A DNA stretch of 64,000 nucleotides from UBA6912 sp041611095 (GTDB lineage: Bacteria > Actinomycetota > Acidimicrobiia > Spongiisociales > UBA5794): the NCBI GenBank assembly GCA_041611095.1, contig JBFINP010000005.1, positions 1 to 64,000 of the forward strand, given 5' to 3'. How positions within the stretch are numbered: the first letter of the stretch is position 1; each line of letters starts with the position of its first letter. A program made the translations under genes and the position numbers. Positions 44,142 to 53,192 of this stretch are shown here, piece by piece. The notes under the pieces are model-generated. The model saw only the letters and a list, made by a program, of their open reading frames with translations. It searched no databases and had not been told where the DNA came from.

Positions 44142-44930
44142 TCAGACCGTCCCCGGTTCGTCGCCGCGCTGCGGATGGATGCGGGTCTCGACACCCCGCA
44201 GCGAGAGGCCGCTGCCGGCGCCGTACCGCACCCTGATCATCTCGGCCAGGATGGACACCGCAACCTCGCCCGGCTGCTCGGCGCCGATGTCGATGCCGAT
44301 CGGGGCGTGGATCCGCCCGATCTCCTCGTCGCTCCATCCGGCCTCCCGCAGCCGCTCGGCCCGGTTGCGCGACGTGCGGCGACTGCCGAGCGCACCGATG
44401 TAGCGCACCGGCGCCTTGCGAACAGCCGGCAGCACGGGGTCCTCGAAACGGGCGTCGTGGCTCAACAGCACGACGTAGGTGCGACCGTCGAGAGCGATCT
44501 CGTCGAGTACGGCGTCGGGCCAGCCGACGATCAGCTTGTCCACGTTGGGAAACCTCTCCCGGGTCGCCCACGTCTTCCGTGCGTCGGCCACCACGATCCG
44601 GAAGCCGAGCTCGGGAGCGAGTGTTGCCAGCGACTGGGCGATGTGGCCGGCACCGAAGATGAGGAGGAGCGGTTGAGGAGCCAGAGTCTCGATGAAGACG
44701 GAGTCGTCTCCGTAGTCGAGGGTGCGGCTCTGCTCGCGGTCCATGAGGTCGCGCGCATCGGCCAACACGTCAGCCACGAGGTGGTCGGGGAGCGCGCCGG
44801 CGACGTACCCGCGCTCGGCGTCGATCACCGCTTTGGCGCCGATCGACGATCCCGCCACGACCGATGCCACGGCGGCGAGCCGCTCACCGGCGGTCAACCG
44901 CCGCACGGCCTCCATCACGTCGCTCACCAC
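44142..44930 (-). CDS. XdhC/CoxI family maturation protein, C-terminal Rossmann partner
   Basis: The 262-residue protein has a short CoxI-like N terminus (AAVASVVAGSSIGAKAVID) and the XdhC Rossmann domain (LLIFGAGHIAQSLATLAPELGFRIVVADAR, YVVLLSHDARFEDPVLPAVRKAPVRYIGALGSRRT, IHAPIGIDIGAEQPGEVAVSILAEMI). XdhC-type proteins hold and insert the sulfurated molybdenum cofactor into hydroxylases. It overlaps the 44924 gene and is the last of the coxD-coxE-CoxI genes. Confidence 0.9.
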   Translation of the reverse strand: MVSDVMEAVRRLTAGERLAAVASVVAGSSIGAKAVIDAERGYVAGALPDHLVADVLADARDLMDREQSRTLDYGDDSVFIETLAPQPLLLIFGAGHIAQSLATLAPELGFRIVVADARKTWATRERFPNVDKLIVGWPDAVLDEIALDGRTYVVLLSHDARFEDPVLPAVRKAPVRYIGALGSRRTSRNRAERLREAGWSDEEIGRIHAPIGIDIGAEQPGEVAVSILAEMIRVRYGAGSGLSLRGVETRIHPQRGDEPGTV

Positions 44931-45229
44931 TTCTCGATGTACACCTGGATCGTGCCTCCGCAGGTCAGGCCGACCTCGAACGCCTCGTCGTCTGCGATGC
45001 CGTAGGTCACCAACGTCGGCTCACCCGTTTCGATCACACGCTGGGCATGGAGCGCCACGTCGTTCTCGACGCAGCCTCCGCTGACGCTTCCCTCCATGTC
45101 ACCGGCCGACGACACCATGAACTTGGCGCCCTCCGTGCGCGGTGCAGAACCCTGCACGCGAACGACGGTGGCGACGGCCACGTCTTTACCCTCCGCTCGC
45201 CAGCGGTCGTAGATGTCGAGCTCGATCAT
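44924..45229 (-). CDS. Stand-alone XdhC/CoxI N-terminal domain protein
   Basis: This 101-residue protein consists only of the XdhC_CoxI N domain: VAVATVVRVQGSAPRTEGAKFMVSSAGDMEGSVSGGCVENDV and LTCGGTIQVYIE, with both conserved Cys. It is translationally coupled to genes on both sides (ATGA at 45226, GTGA at 44924). Together with the 44142 protein it reconstitutes a full maturation factor. Confidence 0.9.
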   Translation of the reverse strand: MIELDIYDRWRAEGKDVAVATVVRVQGSAPRTEGAKFMVSSAGDMEGSVSGGCVENDVALHAQRVIETGEPTLVTYGIADDEAFEVGLTCGGTIQVYIEKW

Positions 45230-46380
45230 GTTCTCGCACCTCGCCTCGTGGGCACCGACTCTAGAAGCCGCACGACTGCACGGAGATCGCTGAGGTTCGC
45301 CACCGGCAGAAAGTCGTCGACGTACGGCAGCACGGTGCGCATCCCACGCGTCTCGGGCGCATATCCCTGCCGGCCAGCAAGCGGGTTCAGCCAGACCACC
45401 CGGTGGAACGACCGGGCGAAGCGAGCCATCTCGGCGTCGAGCAGATCCGGATCACCGGTATCCCACCCGTCGGAGATGATGAGGCCGATGGCGCCACCGC
45501 GCGTGACACGACGGCTCCACAGTCGGTTGAACGTCGCAAGGGCCTCGCCGATGCGGGTGCCCCCCGACCAGTCGGTCACGGCGTGCGACACCCTGGCGAG
45601 CGCCTGCTGCGGCTGCCGGAGTCGCATCTGCCGGGTGATACGGCTCAGATGCGTGGCGAAGACGAACGACTCGACGCGTCCGAGACGGCCCTGGGCGGCG
45701 TGGATGAAGTAGAGGAACAGCTCCGTGTAGCGCTCCATCGATCCGCTGATATCGGCGATGACGACGAGGGGACGCCTCCGCATGCGCCGATCCGACCACG
45801 CCAGCGGCACCAGATCACCTTGGGGCCGGCTCATCGTCCGCAAGGTACGCCGCATGTCGGGTCTACCGCCGGACGAGCTCGGCGCCCATCGCCGGGCGGG
45901 GGCGGCGGCCGGGCGCCACACCATCCGGTCGATGAGGCGCTGCACCTCCGCGAGCTCTTGCGCGCCCAGCTCTCCGAAATCGCGATGGGAGAGCCGCTCC
46001 TGGTACGAGCCCCCGGCGATCTCGGCGACCTGCTCGACGGCCTCCTCGAGCGATTCCTCCCTGACCGGGGAGATCACGGGCGTGGCGGCCCGGCCGACGG
46101 CACGATCGGGACGCCGGTGCTCCGTGGCCAAGGCCACATCGGCTCTCCCGAGCCGCCCCGAACCGAAGAACAGGTCGAAGGCCTCGTCGAAGAGGGGCCG
46201 CTGCGTGGGCCGGGTGAGCACCGCCGAGCGCATGGCCAGGTAGAGATCGTTGCGGTCGTCGAGCCCCACGGCCTCGATGGCTCCGGCGAGATCGATTGCC
46301 GTCCCCGGCCCGACCGGGAGACCGCGGTGGCGCAGGTAACGGACGAAGTGAACGAGGTTTGCGGCGAAGACGTCGCCCAC
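45226..46380 (-). CDS. coxE: CoxE-type von Willebrand factor A domain protein
   Basis: This 384-residue protein has a VWA domain with the MIDAS motif DISGSM (RRPLVVIADISGSMERYTEL), the Thr/Ser of GGTRIGEAL and the Asp of ISDGWDTGDPDLL. The N terminus (ANLVHFVRYLRHRGLPVGPGTAIDLAGAI) is typical of CoxE/MoxR-associated proteins. CoxD and CoxE are thought to build the Cu-S-Mo or equivalent centre. Start GTG 46380 follows the coxD stop by one base; a GTG at 46422 is possible. It overlaps the CoxI-N gene. Confidence 0.88.
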   Translation of the reverse strand: MGDVFAANLVHFVRYLRHRGLPVGPGTAIDLAGAIEAVGLDDRNDLYLAMRSAVLTRPTQRPLFDEAFDLFFGSGRLGRADVALATEHRRPDRAVGRAATPVISPVREESLEEAVEQVAEIAGGSYQERLSHRDFGELGAQELAEVQRLIDRMVWRPAAAPARRWAPSSSGGRPDMRRTLRTMSRPQGDLVPLAWSDRRMRRRPLVVIADISGSMERYTELFLYFIHAAQGRLGRVESFVFATHLSRITRQMRLRQPQQALARVSHAVTDWSGGTRIGEALATFNRLWSRRVTRGGAIGLIISDGWDTGDPDLLDAEMARFARSFHRVVWLNPLAGRQGYAPETRGMRTVLPYVDDFLPVANLSDLRAVVRLLESVPTRRGART

Positions 46381-46381
46381 G

Positions 46382-47278
<897 letters not shown>

Positions 47279-47306
47279 CGGCGAGAGGGTAACCGGCTCT
47301 GCGACG

Positions 47307-48746
47307 TCAGGAAGTGGAGTCGAGCTCGGCGAGCGCCACCGGCGCGACGTCGTCGTGCGGTAGCGAGCGCCGTCCCGCCCGCAGGATCGCATAGGGGCCG
47401 ACGGTGAGGAAGTTCGACACCCGCGAGGTGTACACATCCGCATAGCGCTCGACCTGCCGGGCGAACAGGCTCTTGTCGATGCCGGCACGCATCAGCGGTC
47501 CCCACCGCTCGTTGCGCAGGCTCCCCGCCCGCGCCGCCAATGGCGCCAGCGCGTCGTCGAGTGCTGCGATGTCGACTCTGAGGGCGTCGACCGTCTCACT
47601 CTCCGCATCGCTCTGTTGCGGACCATAGCCCCGCCGCCGCCGCTGCTCGGCGAGTCTGAGCGTGGCGAGCCGCTGCTCGAGGTGGATCTTCTCGCGCATC
47701 AGCTCCGTCAGCCTCAGCTCGTCGGGGACGAACTCGAGCTGGGCCCGCACCTCGCTCTCCATCTCGCGCAGGATGAGGGCCGTGCGCCAGCGGAGCTGCG
47801 CCTTGGACACGTGAACGTCGCCGAACAGGTGGTCGCCTACGTAGAGAATGTGATCGCCCGAGAGGTCGAGGCTCGACTCGACTTGACGCGCACAGCCGCC
47901 GAAGAAGACGCCCCCGGCTTCGATTGCCCCGACATGAGGACGCAGCAGCCCGGCTCCCTCGTCCTCGACCTTGTAGAGCGGCTTGCGGGACACGAAGAAG
48001 TCCGGCTTGACGGCGGAGACGATCACGGTGTCGAAGACGTCCCGCCACGACATGCCGTCCGGAAGGTAGGGATCGACGGAGTAGGCCATCATCCGCTGGG
48101 TGTAGTCCCATTCCGAGTTCGTGATGAGCATCAGACGCCGGCCCGCATGGAGCTGATCGAGCAACGTGAGCACGAGGTCGGGGTCGGGCTCGACGAACCG
48201 ATCAGGGTCCGCGGCGATCTCGGCCTTGAGCATGCCGATCGAGTGCGCCTCGTCGAGCGCGTTGCGGACCGCGCGATAGATGCCGCGGTACCCGCCGACC
48301 GCAGGTATCTCGCCTTGATCGACGAGCCCGACGAGCTGGCCGAACAGCGCCGCCTCGGACAAGGAGAACAGCGTGTTGAGGAACACGAATCGCTCGTCGG
48401 CGAGATCGACAAGGGTGTCGCCGTAGCTCCGCCTCGTCTCGTCGTAGGACAGCAACCGGGTGCCGTGAGCCGCACGGATCACGTAGCCGAATCGAGTCGC
48501 CTTGAGGAGGTTCCCCTCCTCGAGGTCCAGGGCGAGGCCACGAATCACGTCACGGGGATCGAACACGAGACCCTCGACGGGCCAGCCCAACGCGGCCAGA
48601 CCCTGCTTGGCGTGGTCGTACGCCAGCTGCTCCCACTCGTCCACGCGGTAATGGATGAGCGTGTAGTCCATGTCGTAGCCGATCGCGCGAATCGATCGCA
48701 GATTCAGCGTGCGGTTGACGAAGATCGCACGTTCCGGATCCGTCAA
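47307..48746 (-). CDS. HAD-IG family 5'-nucleotidase
   Basis: This 479-residue enzyme belongs to the HAD superfamily subgroup IG (cytosolic 5'-nucleotidase II-like). The catalytic motif I is IGYDMDYTLIHY, motif II is LMLITNSEWDYTQRMM, and the late motif IYVGDHLFGDV-like segment is ILYVGDHLFGDVHVSK. It hydrolyses purine nucleotides, likely IMP/GMP. A Glu/Arg-rich helical insertion (LEQRLATLRLAEQRRRRGY) is present. The start is TTG 48746. Confidence 0.92.
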   Translation of the reverse strand: MTDPERAIFVNRTLNLRSIRAIGYDMDYTLIHYRVDEWEQLAYDHAKQGLAALGWPVEGLVFDPRDVIRGLALDLEEGNLLKATRFGYVIRAAHGTRLLSYDETRRSYGDTLVDLADERFVFLNTLFSLSEAALFGQLVGLVDQGEIPAVGGYRGIYRAVRNALDEAHSIGMLKAEIAADPDRFVEPDPDLVLTLLDQLHAGRRLMLITNSEWDYTQRMMAYSVDPYLPDGMSWRDVFDTVIVSAVKPDFFVSRKPLYKVEDEGAGLLRPHVGAIEAGGVFFGGCARQVESSLDLSGDHILYVGDHLFGDVHVSKAQLRWRTALILREMESEVRAQLEFVPDELRLTELMREKIHLEQRLATLRLAEQRRRRGYGPQQSDAESETVDALRVDIAALDDALAPLAARAGSLRNERWGPLMRAGIDKSLFARQVERYADVYTSRVSNFLTVGPYAILRAGRRSLPHDDVAPVALAELDSTS

Positions 48747-48768
48747 CTCCCGGCACCCCCGCTGCGTC

Positions 48769-49170
48769 TCATCGCCGCATCAGCGCTCTCCCCAGGAGGA
48801 GGACCGTACCGAGGGCCGCGCCGAGCGCCGCCGCCTGGGCGGTGCCCATGAGCACCCTCGAGTCCTCGAGGCTCACGTCCGGGCTCAGCACCACCCCGGC
48901 GAAGCCGTGTTCGATCCGCACGCTGTTTCCGGCGCCGATGACCATGGCCCCGCCCTCGCTCACGGTCACGTCCCCTCCCGCAGCCATCACGAAGGCACCG
49001 CCTTGGCGCACGGTGGCGCTGCCCCCAGATGCGATCACATTGGCGCCGCCCTGATGCACCTCGACCTGGCGCTTGGCGACGGCCAGGTTGCTGCTGCCCC
49101 GGCTCACACTCACGTTCTCGCCGTGCACCAGCGGGAAGAATCCCATGTGGGCGCGTACGTCTTCGCTCAC
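48769..49170 (-). CDS. Small beta-helix protein with C-terminal membrane anchor
   Basis: The 133-residue protein has about four imperfect repeats of ~16 residues: VEVHQGGANVIASGGSA, TVRQGGAFVMAAGGDV, TVSEGGAMVIGAGNSV, RIEHGFAGVVLSPDV. Such hydrophobic-Gly patterns form right-handed beta-helices, as in bactofilin-like polymer-forming proteins. A hydrophobic C-terminal segment (AQAAALGAALGTVLLLGRAL) would anchor it. GTG 49170 follows GAGGAG and overlaps the xseB stop. I know of no characterised family. Confidence 0.75.
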   Translation of the reverse strand: MSEDVRAHMGFFPLVHGENVSVSRGSSNLAVAKRQVEVHQGGANVIASGGSATVRQGGAFVMAAGGDVTVSEGGAMVIGAGNSVRIEHGFAGVVLSPDVSLEDSRVLMGTAQAAALGAALGTVLLLGRALMRR

Positions 49171-49409
49171 GACGTCTCCTCTTCTCGATCAGGGCCCGGC
49201 GTCTGACCGAGACCCCTGACGACCTCCTCGACCTCCACCTTGGTGGCGTGGATGCGTTCCCGGCAGACCCGGATGAGCTCCGCCGCCCGGCTGACCCGGG
49301 CCGAGAGCAGGTCGATGTCCACATCGTCCGACTCGATGTGCTCGAGAATCTCCTCGAGCTCGCGCATCGCGTCGGCGTACGGAATGGGTTCTCGGGTCGT
49401 CTCAGCCAC
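49167..49409 (-). CDS. xseB: Exodeoxyribonuclease VII small subunit
   Basis: The ~80-residue helical subunit shows the xseB signature YADAMRELEEILEHIESDDVDIDLLSARVSRAAELIRVCRERI. With XseA it forms the ExoVII complex that degrades single-stranded DNA. I prefer GTG 49409, preceded by GAGGAGG, over a TTG at 49433. It overlaps xseA by 8 bp and the next gene by 4 bp. Confidence 0.9.
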   Translation of the reverse strand: MAETTREPIPYADAMRELEEILEHIESDDVDIDLLSARVSRAAELIRVCRERIHATKVEVEEVVRGLGQTPGPDREEETS

Positions 49410-50781
49410 CGCGTCCGGTGCCTCCTCTCTCAACCACGGAGCCTATGTCGCCGCCTGCAGTACGGGTGCGAAGCCGGTCCCCCGTAGCGACGTCGTCCGG
49501 GGCCCGCACGAGCGCATCGTCCGGACCGTAGGTCAACGACCATCCACGCTCCAGCAGACGTCGGGGATCATGGCTGCGGTACACGGCGGCCAGCCCATCC
49601 AGCCGGCGCCCCGCCGCGGCGACGCCGCGGGTCGAGCCGCGAACGAGCCGCCTCTCGGCAGCGGCGAGGTCGCCGTCCGCTCGGCCTACGTGATGGCGAA
49701 CACCCCCGTGCAAGTGTGCCGCCGCCTGCGTCGTACGGGTGAGCGCGGCAGCGACCGCCTCCGCAGTGCGGCGGGCAACCACGTCCGTAGCTGCGGCGAC
49801 GTGTCGCTCGTGGCGGGCGATGTGGAGCCGGGCACTTGCGGCCAGCCGCACGCTGCGTCCCTCCATGAGATGACCGGCTCGCACCGCTCCGGCTGCGCCG
49901 GCAACGCCGACGCGTTGGGCGGTAGTGCGCAGCGCCTCTTCGAAGCCACGGACCAAGGCGACGATCTCCTGGGCACACGCCGTCGGAGTCTTCAGCGAAC
50001 GGGCCGCCACGTGGTCGGCCACGGAGGAGTCGATCTCGTGCCCGATGCCGGTGAAGACCGGAAACCCGGCCGTGGCGATGGCCACGGCCAGACCCTCGTC
50101 GTCGAAGGCGGCGAGGTCGGTCTGGGCGCCGCCGCCACGGACCAGTGCCACCACGTCGGGGCGATGCGAGGACAGGGTGCGCAGTGCGGCGACAATGGTC
50201 TCCGCAGCCAACGGCCCCTGCGTCCGGGCATCGGCGACAAGGACGGTGAAGGCATACGACCCGACACCGAGCTCGTCGATGAAGTCGGCGTGGGCGGCAC
50301 TCCCGACGCTGGTCACCAGTCCGATGCGAAGCGGGACGAGGGGAAGGGGCAGAGCGGCGTTTCTCTCCAAGAGGCGCTCCGCCGCCAGCTTCTCGAGCAG
50401 CGCACGTCTCTCCGCGGCGAGCTTCCCCATCGTGTAGTCGGTGTCGATCCATGTCATCCTGAGCTGCACCGCGGCACGAGGTGCGTAATGCCCGATCCTG
50501 CCCCGGATGCGCACGTGGACGCCGTCGCTCATGCGCATCGCTCCAGATCGCACCAGCACCCGGTTCACGGCCACTCGATCCGACGCAAACAGCGTCACCG
50601 GCAGCACCGGTGCCTGTTCGGCCGCTGCGGAGGGATCGACGAGGGTGAAGTAGACGTGACCGTTGCGAGCCCTCGTGAGGTCCCGGATCTCTCCCTCCAC
50701 CCACACCTCGTCGACGAAGGCGCGACTCAAGACGCGACCGATCGCCTGGCTCAACTCCGTGACGCTGTACGTGTGATCCAC
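49402..50781 (-). CDS. xseA: Exodeoxyribonuclease VII large subunit
   Basis: This 459-residue subunit has the OB-fold N terminus (YSVTELSQAIGRVLSRAFVDEVWVEGEI) and the catalytic region RIGLVTSVGSAAHADFIDEL, VVALVRGGGAQTDLAAFDDEGLAVAIATAGFPVFTGIGHEIDSSVADHVAARSLKTPTACAQ. The C-terminal part is helical and the final strand ends GWSLTYGPDD. The start is GTG 50781. Confidence 0.94.
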   Translation of the reverse strand: MDHTYSVTELSQAIGRVLSRAFVDEVWVEGEIRDLTRARNGHVYFTLVDPSAAAEQAPVLPVTLFASDRVAVNRVLVRSGAMRMSDGVHVRIRGRIGHYAPRAAVQLRMTWIDTDYTMGKLAAERRALLEKLAAERLLERNAALPLPLVPLRIGLVTSVGSAAHADFIDELGVGSYAFTVLVADARTQGPLAAETIVAALRTLSSHRPDVVALVRGGGAQTDLAAFDDEGLAVAIATAGFPVFTGIGHEIDSSVADHVAARSLKTPTACAQEIVALVRGFEEALRTTAQRVGVAGAAGAVRAGHLMEGRSVRLAASARLHIARHERHVAAATDVVARRTAEAVAAALTRTTQAAAHLHGGVRHHVGRADGDLAAAERRLVRGSTRGVAAAGRRLDGLAAVYRSHDPRRLLERGWSLTYGPDDALVRAPDDVATGDRLRTRTAGGDIGSVVERGGTGRGG

Positions 50782-51179
50782 GCCTCGGACGCTAGGAGCC
50801 GGGGACCGGAAGCGCCACCGGGTCAGGACGATCGTCGCCGTGAATAGCCGGACAGGAATCGGTAGGGTTTGCACCATGTGGCCGTGGCTCGGCCAAGCAT
50901 GTGGGAGGAACGAGGGATGCGACCCTTGCAGCGCAACGATCGTCGCAAGCCATCGCCTGAACGGGCGCGACCATCCCGACCGACCCGTGCCGACGGTTTC
51001 GAGCGCAGCGCCGAGGCAGACCGGACGCAGACGCGCGAGCCGGGGTGATGCCTGATGACGGCTCCATGGATGACCGCAGGGAGGGGGATCTGGGTTTGGA
51101 GGTTGCTGGCTCTCCCTCCCTCGGTCATGCGACGGCGCCCCAGTAGCGAGGCACCCGTCCCCTACTAACTTCCGGGTGC
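50782..51179. other. Intergenic region upstream of xseA and the ClC gene, with a long hairpin
   Basis: This 398-bp divergent gap contains no gene I can support. A long hairpin is present: GACCG-C-AGGGAGGG (51072-51085) pairs with CCCTCCCTCGGTC (51114-51126), about 13 base pairs with one bulge and a 28-nt loop. It ends 53 bp before the ClC start and could be a 5' leader element. No known riboswitch class was recognised. Confidence 0.5.
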
Positions 51180-53180
51180 ATGTGGCCGGCTATTCGACGT
51201 GTGCTCGTGCGGGTCGTCGAGTCCCGAGGCGCAACCGCCTTCATGACGGCTGCGCTGTTCGTCGGCGTGATCGTCGGACTCGGCGCCTCGCTCCTCGTGT
51301 GGGGAATCGCCGGATTCGAGTGGCTCACGGCCCGTCTGGTCGAGGATCTCTCGTGGGGCCGAGCCGCAATCCTCCTCACGGTCCCCGTGGGTCTGCTCAT
51401 CTCCTGGGGCATCAACCGGATCTGGGGTCCCGGTATCGAATCCGGTGGCGTCACCGAGACGATGGTCGGGTTGTCCGTACGCGGCGGCTACCTGCCCACC
51501 CGTACGGTCGGCGCCAAGATCGCGGCCACGGCAGCGACGCTGGGAACGGGCGGGTCGGCCGGGCGAGAGGGTCCCGTCGTGCAGATCGGCGCAACCATCG
51601 GTTCCTCCTTCGCCCGCTACACGCGATTTGGCGAGGACCAGATCCGTGGGCTCGTCGCCGCCGGGGCGGCGGCAGGGATCGGTGCGTCGTTCAACGCACC
51701 CATCGCCGGAATGCTCTTTGCGATGGAGGTCATCCTCGGCAACTTCGCCATCCGCCATCTCAACGCAGTCGTCATCGCATCCGTCGCCGCCGCCGTGACG
51801 ACGCGGGAGCTGGTCGGGGCCGAGCGCATCCTCAGCTCACCCTCCCACCAGCTCGGTCATCCTGCGGAGCTGGTGCTGTACGCAACGCTGGGCCTCCTGG
51901 CGTTTGCCATCTCCTACCTGTTCCTCTTCGTCCTCGACCAATCGGAAGGGGCGGCCCTTCGCTGGCCCGGCTGGCTCCGTCCCCTCACGCTCGGTCTGGC
52001 AACGGCAGCCCTCATCCTCTACGAGCCCGATCTGCTCGGCACGGGCCAGGACTTCCTGGGAGGGCTGCTGCGGCTCGGACCCGGGACCACGCTGGCATGG
52101 TCCGGCTTGCTCGCCCTCGCCCTGCTCAAGCCCGTCGCCACGGCGCTGACGAGGTCCGGCGGCGGCTCGGGCGGCACGATGATGCCTTCGATGGTGATGG
52201 GAGGAGCGCTCGGCGCCGCCCTGGCGATCCTCATCGAACCGATCTGGGGCCTCTCGGAGCTGGAGCCCGGGGCGTTTGCCGTCGTCGGGATGGCAGCCAC
52301 CTTCGCCGCGACGGGACGCGCCCCGCTGACCTCCATCCTCATCGTCTTCGAGATCACCGGGGACTACAACCTCGTGCTCCCGCTCATGCTGGCAGCGGCG
52401 CTCGCCACCTATCTCGGAGAACGGTTTCACCCCGATTCCGCCTACACGCTGCCCCTGCGTCGCGCCGGAATCCGACTCACGCAACGCGAAGACATCGACC
52501 TCCTCGACACGGTCAGTGTCGCCGACGTGATGACCCTCGCCGAAGATGCCCTGTCCCCCGACATGTCGATCGGCGACGCCATCGTGACCTTGCGCCGGGA
52601 GCGCCACCACGGCCTCCCCGTCGTTCGAGACGGCAGACTCGTCGGCATCGTGACGACCACCGACCTCGGGCGACCGGGCGTCGACGGCGAGGCTCCGCTG
52701 CGCACGGTCATGACCCGCAATCCCGTCACCATCTCGCCGAAGCAGCCCGTCTCGGCCGCCCTCGCCCGCATGGCGGCGCTCGGCGTCGGTCGCCTGCCGG
52801 TCGTGTCCGACGAAGAACCGGGTAAGTATCTGGGCATGTTCAGGCGCGAGAGCGTGGTTCGTGGCTACACACTCGCGTTGGGCGCATCGACCGACCGCCA
52901 CCTCTATCGAGAGCGCCTCAAGCAGCGCACCCAACCCGGGGCGGGATTCTTCGAGATGCCGATCCGCCCGGGTTCGATGGCCGACGGGTTACGGGTTCGC
53001 GAGCTGAAGTGGCCCGAATCGGCGACGCTCGTCTCGGTCCGCCGCGGCGACAGCGTGCTCATCCCGCACGGCGACACCGTGCTTCGGGTCGGCGACACGA
53101 TCACTGCCTTCGGCACGGGAGACGCCCGGATCGAGCTCGCATTCATCGTGGAGCCGAGGGCCGACGCAGAGCACGACTAG
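51180..53180 (+). CDS. ClC-family chloride channel/transporter with CBS pair and C-terminal TrkA-C-like domain
   Basis: This 666-residue protein has the ClC core: GTGGSAGREGPVVQIGA (gating-type E130), GIGASFNAPIAGMLFAMEVILGNF, GGGSGGTMMPSMVMGGALGAALA. Two CBS domains follow (VADVMTLAEDALSPDMSIGDAI..., LRTVMTRNPVTISPKQPVSAALARMAALGVGRLPVV), then a TrkA-C-like beta domain (LVSVRRGDSVLIPHGDTVLRVGDTITAFG). The CBS and regulatory domains argue against the fluoride-specific ClC-F branch. A Glu at the gate is present, so it may be an H+/Cl- antiporter. Confidence 0.93.
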   Translation: MWPAIRRVLVRVVESRGATAFMTAALFVGVIVGLGASLLVWGIAGFEWLTARLVEDLSWGRAAILLTVPVGLLISWGINRIWGPGIESGGVTETMVGLSVRGGYLPTRTVGAKIAATAATLGTGGSAGREGPVVQIGATIGSSFARYTRFGEDQIRGLVAAGAAAGIGASFNAPIAGMLFAMEVILGNFAIRHLNAVVIASVAAAVTTRELVGAERILSSPSHQLGHPAELVLYATLGLLAFAISYLFLFVLDQSEGAALRWPGWLRPLTLGLATAALILYEPDLLGTGQDFLGGLLRLGPGTTLAWSGLLALALLKPVATALTRSGGGSGGTMMPSMVMGGALGAALAILIEPIWGLSELEPGAFAVVGMAATFAATGRAPLTSILIVFEITGDYNLVLPLMLAAALATYLGERFHPDSAYTLPLRRAGIRLTQREDIDLLDTVSVADVMTLAEDALSPDMSIGDAIVTLRRERHHGLPVVRDGRLVGIVTTTDLGRPGVDGEAPLRTVMTRNPVTISPKQPVSAALARMAALGVGRLPVVSDEEPGKYLGMFRRESVVRGYTLALGASTDRHLYRERLKQRTQPGAGFFEMPIRPGSMADGLRVRELKWPESATLVSVRRGDSVLIPHGDTVLRVGDTITAFGTGDARIELAFIVEPRADAEHD

Positions 53181-53192
53181 AGCCGTCGCCGG

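Noticed and set aside
51050..51125. Possible fluoride riboswitch upstream of the ClC gene (CTGATGACGGCTCC resembles the CTGATGGCTCC end of that motif)
   Set aside because: The 5' part of the aptamer (GGNGATGG with its pseudoknot partner) cannot be fitted at a plausible distance, and the ClC has CBS domains, unlike the fluoride-specific branch.
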